This document shows, in pieces, positions 34,815 to 43,174 of a stretch of 47,072 nt of DNA. The stretch comes from Caldilineaceae bacterium (GTDB taxonomy: Bacteria > Chloroflexota > Anaerolineae > Caldilineales > Caldilineaceae). Position 1 is the first letter of the stretch. Each line of letters starts with the position of its first letter. The notes beneath the pieces are model-generated. The model did not search any database, was not told where the DNA came from, and was given only the letters and a program-made list of their open reading frames with translations. A program made the position numbers and the translations under genes. The DNA lies in the NCBI GenBank assembly GCA_026708085.1, contig JAPOVP010000146.1:1-47072 (forward strand). Reading direction: 5' to 3'.

Positions 34815-36887
34815 TTATGTCCGTTTAAAGGCTCGCTCCAGTTCACCTGCGCTCAGTTTCAGCATTGTGGGTCGTCCGTGCGGACATGTGCGCGGGGCCC
34901 GGCACTTTTCCAACTGCCGCACCAATTCCTTCATCTCAATGTCGCTCAGGATCTGACCCGCCCTGATCGATGCCCGCTTACATACCATTTTCACAAGGCG
35001 CGCCTCCAGCTCCTCTCCCACCAGGTCGCGGCTCTCGGCAAGGCCATGCACTATGTCATCGAGAACGCGTTCTGAATCCTGGTTGGACAGGATGCTGGGC
35101 ACAGCGCGCACGAGGAAGGTATCGCCACCGAAATGTTCGACACCAAAACCGATTGCGTTCAGGACATTCAGGTGTTGGGCCACCAGACCGGCGCGGGCAT
35201 CGCCCACATGGATAGAGATTGGAGTCAACAGGCCCTGGCGGGCCACTCCACCATCTGTGCCGCCGCCGTCGCGCTGAGCCATAAATTTCTCGTACAGAAT
35301 CCGCTCGTGGGCGGCGTGCTGGTCGATCAGATACAGTCCCTCCGGGCCTTCGGCGACAACATACATAGCACCGGCTTGGCCGACTACACGAAGAGGCGGC
35401 AGCGCTTGTTCGTCGTGACGGGGCGCCGAGTCCGGTTCAACGGCAGGGGTAGCCGGTAAATCGTCAGGTTGCGCGTTGAACGCGTCCATCGGCAGGTCCA
35501 CGTCGGGCTGGTCGGCGGTCGGCGGCTCAAATGGCATTGCCGGCTGTCTGTCAACGCCGGCGTTGAGGATAGCGCGTCTACGGGCAGACCAGCCGGTCTG
35601 ACGCAAGTGGTCCGGGTCTTGTGGTCCAGGGTCCTGACGGGGCCACCCGGATCCTGATTCTGCCGACCGTTCGCCGTGGTCGCCCAGTTCCACGGACGGC
35701 ACACCCACGCTATCAATGACCGCCCGACGCACAGTGCGCTGGACAGCACTGAACAGTTTGTTGGCGTCGACTAAACGCACCTCTGTTTTGCGGGGATGCA
35801 CGTTTACGTCGACCTCACTAGGAGGCAGTTCGACAAAGAGGACTGCTATTGGGAAACGCCCAACCGGAAGCAAGGTGTGATAGGCCTGAACGACGGCGTG
35901 TGTAAGGCTTCGATCTTCGACATAGCGCCTGTTGATGAAGAGGTTGATCTGGGCGCGTGTTGGACGTGTTAGGGAAAGGGAACTGACGTACCCGCTGACG
36001 CGTACGCCTTCGATGCGGGCAGATGACCTGGAGGTGGTTTGGCGAGGCTGCAAATGGCCGGCGGCCGAGTGAGTTGCCGAAGCAGGTGTGCCGGCCGTTT
36101 CAGACATGAAGTCGATTTCGTCTTCTTCTGGCTGAGGTCTCCTTCGGGAGAAGGCGGCTGCCTGGTCAGCGGCGGCGGGACCCCCGATGCGAGCACCTTC
36201 TTCGTCACGCAGACTGCCTACGCCAATCATCTGATGGACACTCTCGCGGCCGTAAATCACGGTAAGTACTTCGTCGACGCGGCCGGTACCCTCGGTGAAG
36301 AAGGAGAGCTTGCCTTCGGCGATAAGCTTGAAGCGGCAGGAGGGATAGGCCAGGGCATAGCGCTGCACAATGGCGGCGATGTTGCCAGCCTCGGTTGCCG
36401 GGCGCCGCAGGAATTTGCGCCTTGCAGGTGTGTTGAAAAAGATATTTTCGACGGTGACGACTGTGCCCGCGGGCAGTCCGGCAGGCTGGTTGCGGATGAC
36501 TTTTCCACCTTCGATACGCAGTTCCCGGCCGGCTTCGGCGTCTGCGCGGCGGCTCTTGAGTGTCATCTGGCTAACGGCAGCGATACTGTAGAGGGCTTCA
36601 CCGCGGAAGCCGAAAGAGGTGATGCAGTCGAGGTCGGCGGCGCTGTTGAGCTTGCTGGTTGCGTGCCGGTGCACGGCTAATGGAAGCTCGCCAGCGGAGA
36701 TACCAAGCCCGTCGTCGGTCACCTGCAGAAGGCGCTGTCCCCCTTGCCTGATCTCGACTTGCACCTCGGTCGCGCCGGCATCCAGGCTGTTCTCGATCAG
36801 CTCTTTGGCGACATTTGCCGGGCGTTCCACCACTTCACCGGCAGCGATCTTGGCGGCTACGTCCTGGGAAAGAAGCTGAATGGCCAT
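34815..36887 (-). CDS. mutL: DNA mismatch repair protein MutL (endonuclease type)
   Basis: A 690-residue MutL. The GHKL ATPase is at the N-terminus (AAGEVVERPANVAKELIENS, DDGLGI, GFRGEAL). The C-terminal domain carries the endonuclease motif DQHAAHERILYE (522-533) with KRASIRAG and CPHGRP further on, so this MutL should nick DNA itself, as in organisms without MutH. A Gln/Ser/Arg-rich insertion of about 60 residues interrupts the ATPase/transducer region (about 235-295), and a long disordered linker (about 405-495) follows. mutS is not in the window. The start is only 9 bases after a TATACT box, so its message may be nearly leaderless. It follows the methyltransferase gene by 71 bases. Confidence 0.95.
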   Translation of the reverse strand: MAIQLLSQDVAAKIAAGEVVERPANVAKELIENSLDAGATEVQVEIRQGGQRLLQVTDDGLGISAGELPLAVHRHATSKLNSAADLDCITSFGFRGEALYSIAAVSQMTLKSRRADAEAGRELRIEGGKVIRNQPAGLPAGTVVTVENIFFNTPARRKFLRRPATEAGNIAAIVQRYALAYPSCRFKLIAEGKLSFFTEGTGRVDEVLTVIYGRESVHQMIGVGSLRDEEGARIGGPAAADQAAAFSRRRPQPEEDEIDFMSETAGTPASATHSAAGHLQPRQTTSRSSARIEGVRVSGYVSSLSLTRPTRAQINLFINRRYVEDRSLTHAVVQAYHTLLPVGRFPIAVLFVELPPSEVDVNVHPRKTEVRLVDANKLFSAVQRTVRRAVIDSVGVPSVELGDHGERSAESGSGWPRQDPGPQDPDHLRQTGWSARRRAILNAGVDRQPAMPFEPPTADQPDVDLPMDAFNAQPDDLPATPAVEPDSAPRHDEQALPPLRVVGQAGAMYVVAEGPEGLYLIDQHAAHERILYEKFMAQRDGGGTDGGVARQGLLTPISIHVGDARAGLVAQHLNVLNAIGFGVEHFGGDTFLVRAVPSILSNQDSERVLDDIVHGLAESRDLVGEELEARLVKMVCKRASIRAGQILSDIEMKELVRQLEKCRAPRTCPHGRPTMLKLSAGELERAFKRT

Positions 36888-36896
36888 AGTTCGCTA

Positions 36897-36902
36897 AGTA
36901 TA
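36897..36902 (-). promoter_or_regulatory. -10 box (TATACT) close to the mutL start
   Basis: On the minus strand GGTATACT lies 9 bases before the mutL ATG, the same GG-TATACT context as the promoter at 13363. Initiation would fall about 3 bases before the start codon. No convincing -35 is present, so confidence is modest. Confidence 0.45.
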
Positions 36903-36958
36903 CCATTTTTGCGCGTGATTGTTGCCGTGAAGTGCTTCCCGATGGTGCCGGCAAGTTG

Positions 36959-38689
36959 CTAGTATGCGACTGAAGTGTGAGAAGAGAATTCTGGTACGTC
37001 TTCAGGGTGACCGGGAGGACCACTTTCGCGGACTGAGTTCACGAAGAGATGTTCTTGGCCAGCTACATCGACAATTCGTACGGCGACGGCGCGATCCGGT
37101 AAGGGGCTGTTCGCCTGCCCTTCGGAATCGACGGACTGAACAAAGGAGTAGACACCTGAGACCAGAGCGCTTTTGCCCGCAGGAGCGTCTGCCAGCGCCG
37201 CACGAAGGGAGATGCCGTCATAGTCCGGATCGATTAGCACGGCCCGCACCTGTTCACGCCAGTCGCGGGGCAACGACACTTTTGCCTCTTCGGCCAGAAG
37301 AGCCACTTGGGGGCTGCAAAACTGATCGATTCGAACTGTCAGCCGGCCCCCAGCCCGCTCACACTGGATCTTTGCACCAGGAGTCGAGGTGGTTACAGAT
37401 TGGTGACGGCCGTCCTTCTGGGGGCCGCCAACGCCAACACGAAGTATGCGATACCCGACCTTACCAAGGGCGCCATCGTCCTTGTCGCCACGCCTGGTTT
37501 TGGCGCGGTCGGAGTCGATTGAGGGGGCGGAGATTGCAGAATGCAGGTGCCGGCTCAGGCGGCAAGAGGCAGAACGTACTGCACGCCAGGAACTATCGCA
37601 GCCTATCCATTCACGGCCCAGCTTGTGGGCGACTGCCAGGGTGGTGCCGGAGCCTGCGAAGGGGTCGAGAATCAGATCGCCGGGACGCGAGGCGGTTTCG
37701 AGGACTCGCTGCAGCAGCTTCTCTGTCTTCTGCGTTGGGTAGTTCTCGTCCTCGCCGGGAACCGTGCCAAGGCCGGCGATATCGTCCCAGATATTGTCTA
37801 CCGGCCTCGTGAGAAGGTACCGGTTGCGCCCGGTTTTCTTCAGGTAGTATTTGACTCCAATGTTTCCGCCCTTGGAGGCAAATACTACCTGCGCGTCTTC
37901 GTCGACGACGACCTCGCCGCCGTACGGGGCGTACAGCCGCCCTTCTTCGAAGAGGGCCTTCAGTCGCTCGAAGCTATATGTTCCGGGGTCCGATGTGCGG
38001 AAGAATCCGGACTTGTCGCGCATGTACTGCGCGGCGGCGGCTTCCTCGGTGAGAGCGAGCTCGCGTTTGGGGGCATTCCATGGGGGACGTCCACGGGGCG
38101 TGCTGCGAAAGATGTGAATGGCCTGGGCACTGTTGGGAAAGTAGCGGGCGTGGACTTTGGCCCCGCGCATTGTCTGACTACGCCAGAAAACTGTGTTGAG
38201 ATGCGAATTGGAGCCGAAGATTTCTTCCAGCAGGAGTAGCAGATGTGCCTGCATACGGTGATCGCAGTGCAGCCAGAGGGTACCGTCCTCGTGCAACAGT
38301 TCGCGCAGGAGGAGCAGGCGGTCGGCCAGAAACTGGAGGTAATCTCCCGGCTGCCAGACATCGTCATAGGCGATGGCTGCGCCCAGAGTGGGCTGCCCTT
38401 TGCCGCGCAGACGAATTCGGCTGGTATAGGTGCGGTTCGAGTTATATGGCGGATCCAGATAAACCAGGCCGACGCGGCCGCGATAGCCACTGGCCAGCAG
38501 CCAGGAGAGGGAATCGAAGTTGTCGCCGTACAGAAGGAGTCCCTCTTTACCCAAGCCGGTGCTACGGGGCGGATAGCTTTCCAGATGCGTAGCATTGGGG
38601 TTGGTGGGCTGGACTGCCAGACGTTTGTGAGGCCACGTGAGGCTGATCTGGTCACCTCTTCGAATTGGCGGCGGGGTCTGGGTTGTCAT
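36959..38689 (-). CDS. Site-specific DNA methyltransferase, beta class (type III Mod-like)
   Basis: A 576-residue DNA amino-methyltransferase (N6-adenine or N4-cytosine). The catalytic motif is DPPY (79-82, YLDPPYNS), and the AdoMet site DPFAGSGTT starts at Asp342; this order, catalytic before cofactor site, defines the beta class. The DPPY form favours adenine methylation. After the core comes a tail of about 190 residues with LIDPDYDG and AVRIVDVAGQ, a pattern seen at the C-terminus of Mod-like methylases. No restriction enzyme gene is near, so it looks orphan. The sequence target is unknown. The ATG has no clear ribosome site, and a 17-base direct repeat begins 4 bases before it. mutL follows. 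Confidence 0.88.
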   Translation of the reverse strand: MTTQTPPPIRRGDQISLTWPHKRLAVQPTNPNATHLESYPPRSTGLGKEGLLLYGDNFDSLSWLLASGYRGRVGLVYLDPPYNSNRTYTSRIRLRGKGQPTLGAAIAYDDVWQPGDYLQFLADRLLLLRELLHEDGTLWLHCDHRMQAHLLLLLEEIFGSNSHLNTVFWRSQTMRGAKVHARYFPNSAQAIHIFRSTPRGRPPWNAPKRELALTEEAAAAQYMRDKSGFFRTSDPGTYSFERLKALFEEGRLYAPYGGEVVVDEDAQVVFASKGGNIGVKYYLKKTGRNRYLLTRPVDNIWDDIAGLGTVPGEDENYPTQKTEKLLQRVLETASRPGDLILDPFAGSGTTLAVAHKLGREWIGCDSSWRAVRSASCRLSRHLHSAISAPSIDSDRAKTRRGDKDDGALGKVGYRILRVGVGGPQKDGRHQSVTTSTPGAKIQCERAGGRLTVRIDQFCSPQVALLAEEAKVSLPRDWREQVRAVLIDPDYDGISLRAALADAPAGKSALVSGVYSFVQSVDSEGQANSPLPDRAVAVRIVDVAGQEHLFVNSVRESGPPGHPEDVPEFSSHTSVAY

Positions 38690-38693
38690 GAGA

Positions 38694-38710
38694 TTTGTGA
38701 GATCAGGGCA
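38694..38710. repeat. 17-bp direct repeat containing GATC, proximal copy
   Basis: TTTGTGAGATCAGGGCA occurs here and at 38851-38867 without mismatch. This copy lies 4 bases upstream of the methyltransferase start codon (minus-strand gene), where a ribosome site would be expected. The two copies start 157 bp apart. Confidence 0.8.
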
Positions 38711-38804
38711 AGGTTGCTCTGATAGCGGAGCCGTGACCCCTGATGTCGATTTTGAGCGGGACTTATTCGTTTGGAGCCCGACTCAGGCTCGGCGTCCAAT
38801 CGAA

Positions 38805-38834
38805 AGACCCGGCAGGCTGATCGCTACCGGGTCT
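38805..38834 (-). terminator. Hairpin after the molybdenum hydroxylase operon
   Basis: AGACCCGG (38805-38812) and CCGGGTCT (38827-38834) form a perfect 8-bp stem with a 14-base loop. On the minus strand TTCGATT follows. It lies 75 bases beyond the stop of the MoaD-like gene, so it could end that operon before the methyltransferase gene. A weaker stem, GAGCC/GGCTC, lies just beyond at about 38775-38791. Confidence 0.55.
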
Positions 38835-38850
38835 CCTTTATTGAAATCAC

Positions 38851-38867
38851 TTTGTGAGATCAGGGCA
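38851..38867. repeat. 17-bp direct repeat containing GATC, distal copy
   Basis: Identical to 38694-38710. The sequences beyond both edges differ, so the duplication is limited to these 17 bases. A small stem, TCAGGG-CAGT-CCCTGA, overlaps this copy. Confidence 0.8.
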
Positions 38868-38909
38868 GTCCCTGACATTTCAGGGGAACCGTCTCACTCG
38901 TTGGGCGGG

Positions 38910-39188
38910 TCAGATTCGGTCCGCGTTTCCGCCGGTCATCGCGGGAACGAAATGCACTTCGCTGTCCGGCCCTACGGCCGCACGGAGGCCGCGGTTCTGG
39001 ACGGCGCCGTCAACGGCTACGGTCCAGCCGGGCCGAATGCGTCCTTCATCGATGATGCGGTCAGCAACACCGGGGAAACGTTCCTCCAGGGCTGCCACCA
39101 ACTCGCGGACTGATTCGCCCTCGGCCTCGACGATTTGCCGGCCGTCGGTGAGCGAGCGCATCAGCGGCGGAATCCAGACTTTGGCCAC
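38910..39188 (-). CDS. MoaD/ThiS family sulfur-carrier-like protein with C-terminal tail
   Basis: A 92-residue beta-grasp protein of the MoaD/ThiS family (WIPPLMRSLTDG start, ESVRELVAALEERFPG, VHFVPAMTGG near the end). These proteins carry sulfur as a thiocarboxylate on a C-terminal Gly-Gly. Here Gly-Gly is followed by Asn-Ala-Asp-Arg-Ile before the stop, checked at the codons, so a protease would have to expose it first, or it is not used as a sulfur carrier. The gene starts at GTG 39188, two bases after the stop of the molybdenum subunit gene, so it belongs to that operon. A role in molybdopterin supply to the hydroxylase is plausible from position. No E1-like or JAMM protease gene is in the window. 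Confidence 0.82.
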   Translation of the reverse strand: MAKVWIPPLMRSLTDGRQIVEAEGESVRELVAALEERFPGVADRIIDEGRIRPGWTVAVDGAVQNRGLRAAVGPDSEVHFVPAMTGGNADRI

Positions 39189-39190
39189 GC

Positions 39191-41512
39191 TCAGTCGTCT
39201 CCTGGAACCAGTTCAGCTTCCTCAGCCTCTCGGGCCCACATGGCTTCGAGGAGATTGGCCGGCGAGATGGGAAGCTTGTCCATGCGCACTCCGGTGGCCT
39301 GGTAGACTGCATTGGCGACCGCGCCGGCGGGAGGCACAATATTGACCTCGCCTACGCCGCGTACCCCATAGGGGTGCGCGGGGTGGGGGACCTCGACCAT
39401 AATCGTTTCGATCATGGGCAGATCCAGGGAGGTTGGCATACGGTAGTCGAGCAAACTGGCGTTGAGAAGGTGGCCCTCATCGTCGTAGATGTACTCTTCG
39501 TTGATGGCCCAGCCGATACCTTGAGCGACGCCTCCCTGCATTTGTCCTTCAACATAGGAGGGGTGAATCGCTTTGCCTACGTCCTGGGCAATCGTGTAGC
39601 GGAGAATCGTGATCTTGCCCGTGTCGGGGTCAACCTCAATGTCGACACACTGCGTAGAGAATCCTGGGCCAAAGTCCTGCGGATGGACGGTCGAACTGGC
39701 CATCAAGGGCTCTTCTCGCTGGACGAGACCGGCGGCCTCGACGAAAGGAACGCTTTCGCTGCCAGCGCTGAAGGTGCCGTCTTCATAACTTACGTCAGCG
39801 GCGGCAACTTCCCACTGATCGGCGAGGCGGCTTTTCATTTCCTTCAGGAGCTGCTGGCCAAGGTTGTAGGCGGCCAGACCGGTGGCGAAGGTGGTACGGC
39901 TGCCGCCGGTCACGTCGTTGTAGGAGACCGTGTCTGTATCCACAACGCGGGCCTTGACCTGCTCGTATTCGATATCCATCGCTTCGGCCAATTGCATGGC
40001 AATCGAGGCCCGTGTACCGCCGATGTCGGTGGACGCTTCGTTAAGATTGACCGTACCATCGGGATTGAGGACAGCGGTTGCGCTGGACTGGCCGCCCCAA
40101 TTGTTCCAATAGCCGGAAGCGATGCCGCGGCCGCGGTACCGGCCTTCAAGCGCCGACTGGTAGTGTTCCGAGTCACGGATAGCTTCCACCGTCTCGATCT
40201 GACCGATGCGGGCGTACTGCAGGCCGTCCGGCCGGCGGTCGTTTTCTTTGGCGCCATTGAGGATGCGGAATTCGGCCGGATCCATGCCCAACTTCTCGGC
40301 GAGTTCGTCGACAACGCTCTCGACCGCAAAGGCAACGTTGGTTCCGCCGGGGGCCCGGTAGGCCGCGCTGCGGGGACGGTTGACGATGATGTCGTAGCCG
40401 TCGACCTGAAGATTGTCGATGGCGTAGGGGGCCAAGCTCACGTTGGCGGCGGCGCCGACGGGTGAGCCGGGGTAGGCGCCGGCCTCGTAATAGAGCTCGG
40501 CGAGGGCAGCAGTGATCTTGCCGTCTGCATCGACGCCGATCTTCACACGGATGTTGGAGCCTGAGGTGGGCCCGGTCGCGGCCAGGACGTCGGCCCGGCT
40601 CATCACGATCTTTACAGGTTCGTAGCCGGCTTTTTGGGAGAGTATTACGGCGACCGGCTCGACATAGACGTTGATTTTTCCGCCGAACCCGCCCCCGATC
40701 TCGGTGGGAACCACTTTGAGTCGTGAAACCGGGATCTTCAGGATCTCACAGACCTGGCCGCGCACGGCAAAGGAGCCCTGCGTGCTGGTCCAGATTATGA
40801 TCTGGCCGTCGGCGCTGTACAAGGCGGTGGCGGCGTGTGGTTCGATGTAACCCTGATGGACGGTTTCTGTGCGGTATGTGCGGTCGACGACCAGGTGGGC
40901 GCCGGCAAAGCCGGCGTCGAGGTCGCCGCGCTGGTGGCGGAAGAAGGAAGCCAGATTAGTCTGCTCGGTGCCGATTTCACCCATGGAATCGGTGCGCAGC
41001 GTCTCCAGTAGGATAGGCGCATCGTCTGCCAGAGCGTCGTCAACGGTCATCACCGGGGGCAGCAGCTCGTAGTCGACTTCGATCAGCCCGGCGGCCTCCT
41101 CGGCGATATGGGGAGTGGTCGCGGCCACAGCCGCCACTGCATGGCCGTGGTACAGGACCTTCTCATTTGCCAGGACATTATCGCTCAGGTATTTCAGATT
41201 GATGGCGCCTTCGCCCAGGTCTTCGACCTTGTCTTCGGCTTCGGGCAGGTCGGCGGCCGTGACGACGGCGCGCACGCCGGGCAGGGCTTCGGCTTTGCTG
41301 GTGTCGATGGAGCGGATGTGAGCATGGGCGTGCGGACTGCGCAGGACGAATCCGTGCAGCAGCCCGGTCATCTGCACATCAGCGGCATAGACGGCGCGGC
41401 CCGTGACCTTGTCAACGCCGTCTGGCCTTACAGGACGGGTGCCGATGACCTTGTAACCATTCTGACCGTTTGCGGACCGTTTACCAGTTCCATTTTGTTT
41501 CGTACCGGCCAT
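39191..41512 (-). CDS. Xanthine dehydrogenase family protein, molybdopterin-binding subunit
   Basis: A 773-residue catalytic subunit of a molybdenum hydroxylase. Landmarks are DKVTGRAVYAADV, EIGGGFGGK, AAYRAPGG and the catalytic Glu722 in RGVGEVNIVPP. The true CO dehydrogenase (form I CoxL) active-site loop with AYRCSFR is absent; this reads SAAYRAPGG, so the substrate is probably a purine, aldehyde or N-heterocycle and not CO. Which one is unknown. The start is secure: GAGGAGGAG (41518-41526) precedes the ATG by 5 bases. It follows the 2Fe-2S subunit gene by 18 bases and precedes the MoaD-like gene by 2. The first 18 residues are a Gly/Asn-rich extension without a Tat signal, so the enzyme is cytoplasmic. 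Confidence 0.92.
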   Translation of the reverse strand: MAGTKQNGTGKRSANGQNGYKVIGTRPVRPDGVDKVTGRAVYAADVQMTGLLHGFVLRSPHAHAHIRSIDTSKAEALPGVRAVVTAADLPEAEDKVEDLGEGAINLKYLSDNVLANEKVLYHGHAVAAVAATTPHIAEEAAGLIEVDYELLPPVMTVDDALADDAPILLETLRTDSMGEIGTEQTNLASFFRHQRGDLDAGFAGAHLVVDRTYRTETVHQGYIEPHAATALYSADGQIIIWTSTQGSFAVRGQVCEILKIPVSRLKVVPTEIGGGFGGKINVYVEPVAVILSQKAGYEPVKIVMSRADVLAATGPTSGSNIRVKIGVDADGKITAALAELYYEAGAYPGSPVGAAANVSLAPYAIDNLQVDGYDIIVNRPRSAAYRAPGGTNVAFAVESVVDELAEKLGMDPAEFRILNGAKENDRRPDGLQYARIGQIETVEAIRDSEHYQSALEGRYRGRGIASGYWNNWGGQSSATAVLNPDGTVNLNEASTDIGGTRASIAMQLAEAMDIEYEQVKARVVDTDTVSYNDVTGGSRTTFATGLAAYNLGQQLLKEMKSRLADQWEVAAADVSYEDGTFSAGSESVPFVEAAGLVQREEPLMASSTVHPQDFGPGFSTQCVDIEVDPDTGKITILRYTIAQDVGKAIHPSYVEGQMQGGVAQGIGWAINEEYIYDDEGHLLNASLLDYRMPTSLDLPMIETIMVEVPHPAHPYGVRGVGEVNIVPPAGAVANAVYQATGVRMDKLPISPANLLEAMWAREAEEAELVPGDD

Positions 41513-41530
41513 TTGATCTCCTCCTCGGCC

Positions 41531-42004
41531 TTAGGCTTCGTTTTCGGCCACGTCCAATACTGCTCGCACGATCTTGTCGTAGCCAGTGCAGCGGCAGAGA
41601 TTGCCAGCCAGCCACAGACGCACATCGTGCTCGCTGGGGTCGGCGTTGTCATCCAAGAGTGCTTTGGCAGAGACGATGAATCCCGGCGTGCAGATGCCGC
41701 ATTGCAGAGAGGCGTGCTCAAGGAACTTCTGCTGGAGGGGATGCAACTGGCCATCTTCTGCGATACCTTCGATTGTTACGACTGAGCGGCCTTCGATCTC
41801 CGGCGCCAGTACGAGGCAGGAGTTGACGAGAACGCCATCCAGGATCACGTTGCAGGCGCCACAGTTGCCGTTGCCGCAACCTTCCTTGCTGCCGATCAGC
41901 CCCAGATTGTCTCGAAGCGCCTCCAGCAAAGTCTGACGAGGCTCGCAAAGGAAAACGGTCTCTTCACCATTCAGTGTTGTCTCTACAGCGATCTTTTTAG
42001 CCAT
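41531..42004 (-). CDS. (2Fe-2S) subunit of molybdenum hydroxylase
   Basis: A 157-residue small subunit that passes electrons from the molybdenum site to FAD. The plant-type 2Fe-2S set is Cys43, Cys48, Cys51 and Cys63 (EGCGNGNCGAC; NSC). The second cluster uses Cys102, Cys105, Cys137 and Cys139 (CGIC; CRCTGY). Length is standard. Its ATG overlaps the end of the FAD-subunit gene by eight bases (ATGGCTAA), so the two are translated together. It is the middle gene of the FAD, Fe-S, Mo order, as in coxMSL operons. Confidence 0.95.
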   Translation of the reverse strand: MAKKIAVETTLNGEETVFLCEPRQTLLEALRDNLGLIGSKEGCGNGNCGACNVILDGVLVNSCLVLAPEIEGRSVVTIEGIAEDGQLHPLQQKFLEHASLQCGICTPGFIVSAKALLDDNADPSEHDVRLWLAGNLCRCTGYDKIVRAVLDVAENEA

Positions 42005-42908
42005 GTCCGTTCAGTCTCCCCAATTCGTCAACAGTTTTGGTGCCTCGTGCCCGGTCAATCGCGATCCTCAGCGCGCGTTGTGTCAGAACAGCTGAAAGGT
42101 GTTTGCGCTGGGGAATCGTTCCACGCATGTCACTGATAGGTCTAGCCGCGGCCTTGGCCAGGTCGGCGGCCTTTGCCAGTGACTCTTCGGAGACCGGTTG
42201 GCCGGCCAGCGCGTCGCCCGCCTCCTCGACGAACAGCGGGGTCGGCGCAACAGCGCCCAGTGAAACGCGCGCAGAGTGGATGGTGCTCTTGTCATCGCTC
42301 AAAACAACGGAGGCACCGGCGCCGACAACCGCAATGTCCATCTCATTGCGCGGGATGAAACGCAGGTAGGCCGCGCCAAAGTTTGCGGGCGGCGTGGGGA
42401 ATTCAATTGCGACCAGGAACTCGCCGTTTTCCAGGACGTTGCGGCCAGGGCCCGTGCAGAAATCTTCGGCTGCGACGGAGCGGCGGCCGTTGGGTCCGGC
42501 AATGTGGCAGGTGACGCTGTGGGCAATGAGATTAGGAATCGAATCTGCGGCCGGAGAAGAGTTGCAGAGGTTGCCGCCGATGCTGGCGCGACCTTGAATC
42601 TGGGTGCCGCCGATCAGGTGTGTTGAATCGATCAGGGCCGGATAGGCGTCGCGAATGGCCTGATTGGCATTGATCGAATGGCAGGCAACCGATGCGCCCA
42701 AGGTCAGGCCGTCAACGCTGATGGAAATCGCCATCAGTTCCGGGATTCGCTTCAAGTCGACGACAGTGTCCAGTGCAAGGCGCCCTTCCTGAAGCTGAGC
42801 AATCAGGTCCGTACCCCCGCTCAGCGGTCGGGCCCTTCCGCCCCCGGCAGCCAGTGCCGAGATAGCCTCGTCCACACTAGTTGGTGCTACAAAATCAAAT
42901 GCTTGCAA
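41997..42908 (-). CDS. FAD-binding subunit of molybdenum hydroxylase
   Basis: A 303-residue medium subunit that binds FAD and hands electrons to NAD+ or the quinone pool. FAD-contact blocks are SGGTDLIAQ (30-38) and IGGTQIQGRASIGGNLCNSSP around 98-118, the expected GGTDL and TIGGN-type motifs. It begins with TTG 42908; GAGGAGGT (42915-42922) lies 6 bases before, which decides the rare start codon. First gene of the four-gene operon (FAD, 2Fe-2S, Mo, MoaD-like). It diverges from comEC across a 266-base gap. Confidence 0.92.
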   Translation of the reverse strand: MQAFDFVAPTSVDEAISALAAGGGRARPLSGGTDLIAQLQEGRLALDTVVDLKRIPELMAISISVDGLTLGASVACHSINANQAIRDAYPALIDSTHLIGGTQIQGRASIGGNLCNSSPAADSIPNLIAHSVTCHIAGPNGRRSVAAEDFCTGPGRNVLENGEFLVAIEFPTPPANFGAAYLRFIPRNEMDIAVVGAGASVVLSDDKSTIHSARVSLGAVAPTPLFVEEAGDALAGQPVSEESLAKAADLAKAAARPISDMRGTIPQRKHLSAVLTQRALRIAIDRARGTKTVDELGRLNGHG

Positions 42909-43174
42909 AGAACTACCTCCTCGATGGGTTCGGGTATTGGAGTCTCTATGCGCGGAACGTTTGTCGAAGTCCGCTTTGGATTACGAGGAAATCGAAAAAT
43001 CACAAGGAGCCTACATCGGTTCAGTTATACCATAAGATCAGACGAGAAGAAAAACGGACGTACCGAATTGCACGCAGCGCCGGATCGGGTCAACCGGTCA
43101 GAATGGAGTATGATACCTGCGGCATCGCAAGTCGGAACCCCGTGCCAGATTGTTCTGCGGAAAAGCCGGTTCGG

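Noticed and set aside
39374..40465. 363-codon plus-strand open frame
   Set aside because: Antisense shadow of the molybdenum subunit gene; no motif and no ribosome site.
39191..41512. Aerobic CO dehydrogenase large subunit
   Set aside because: The form I active-site loop with AYRCSFR is missing, so only the wider xanthine dehydrogenase family is supported.
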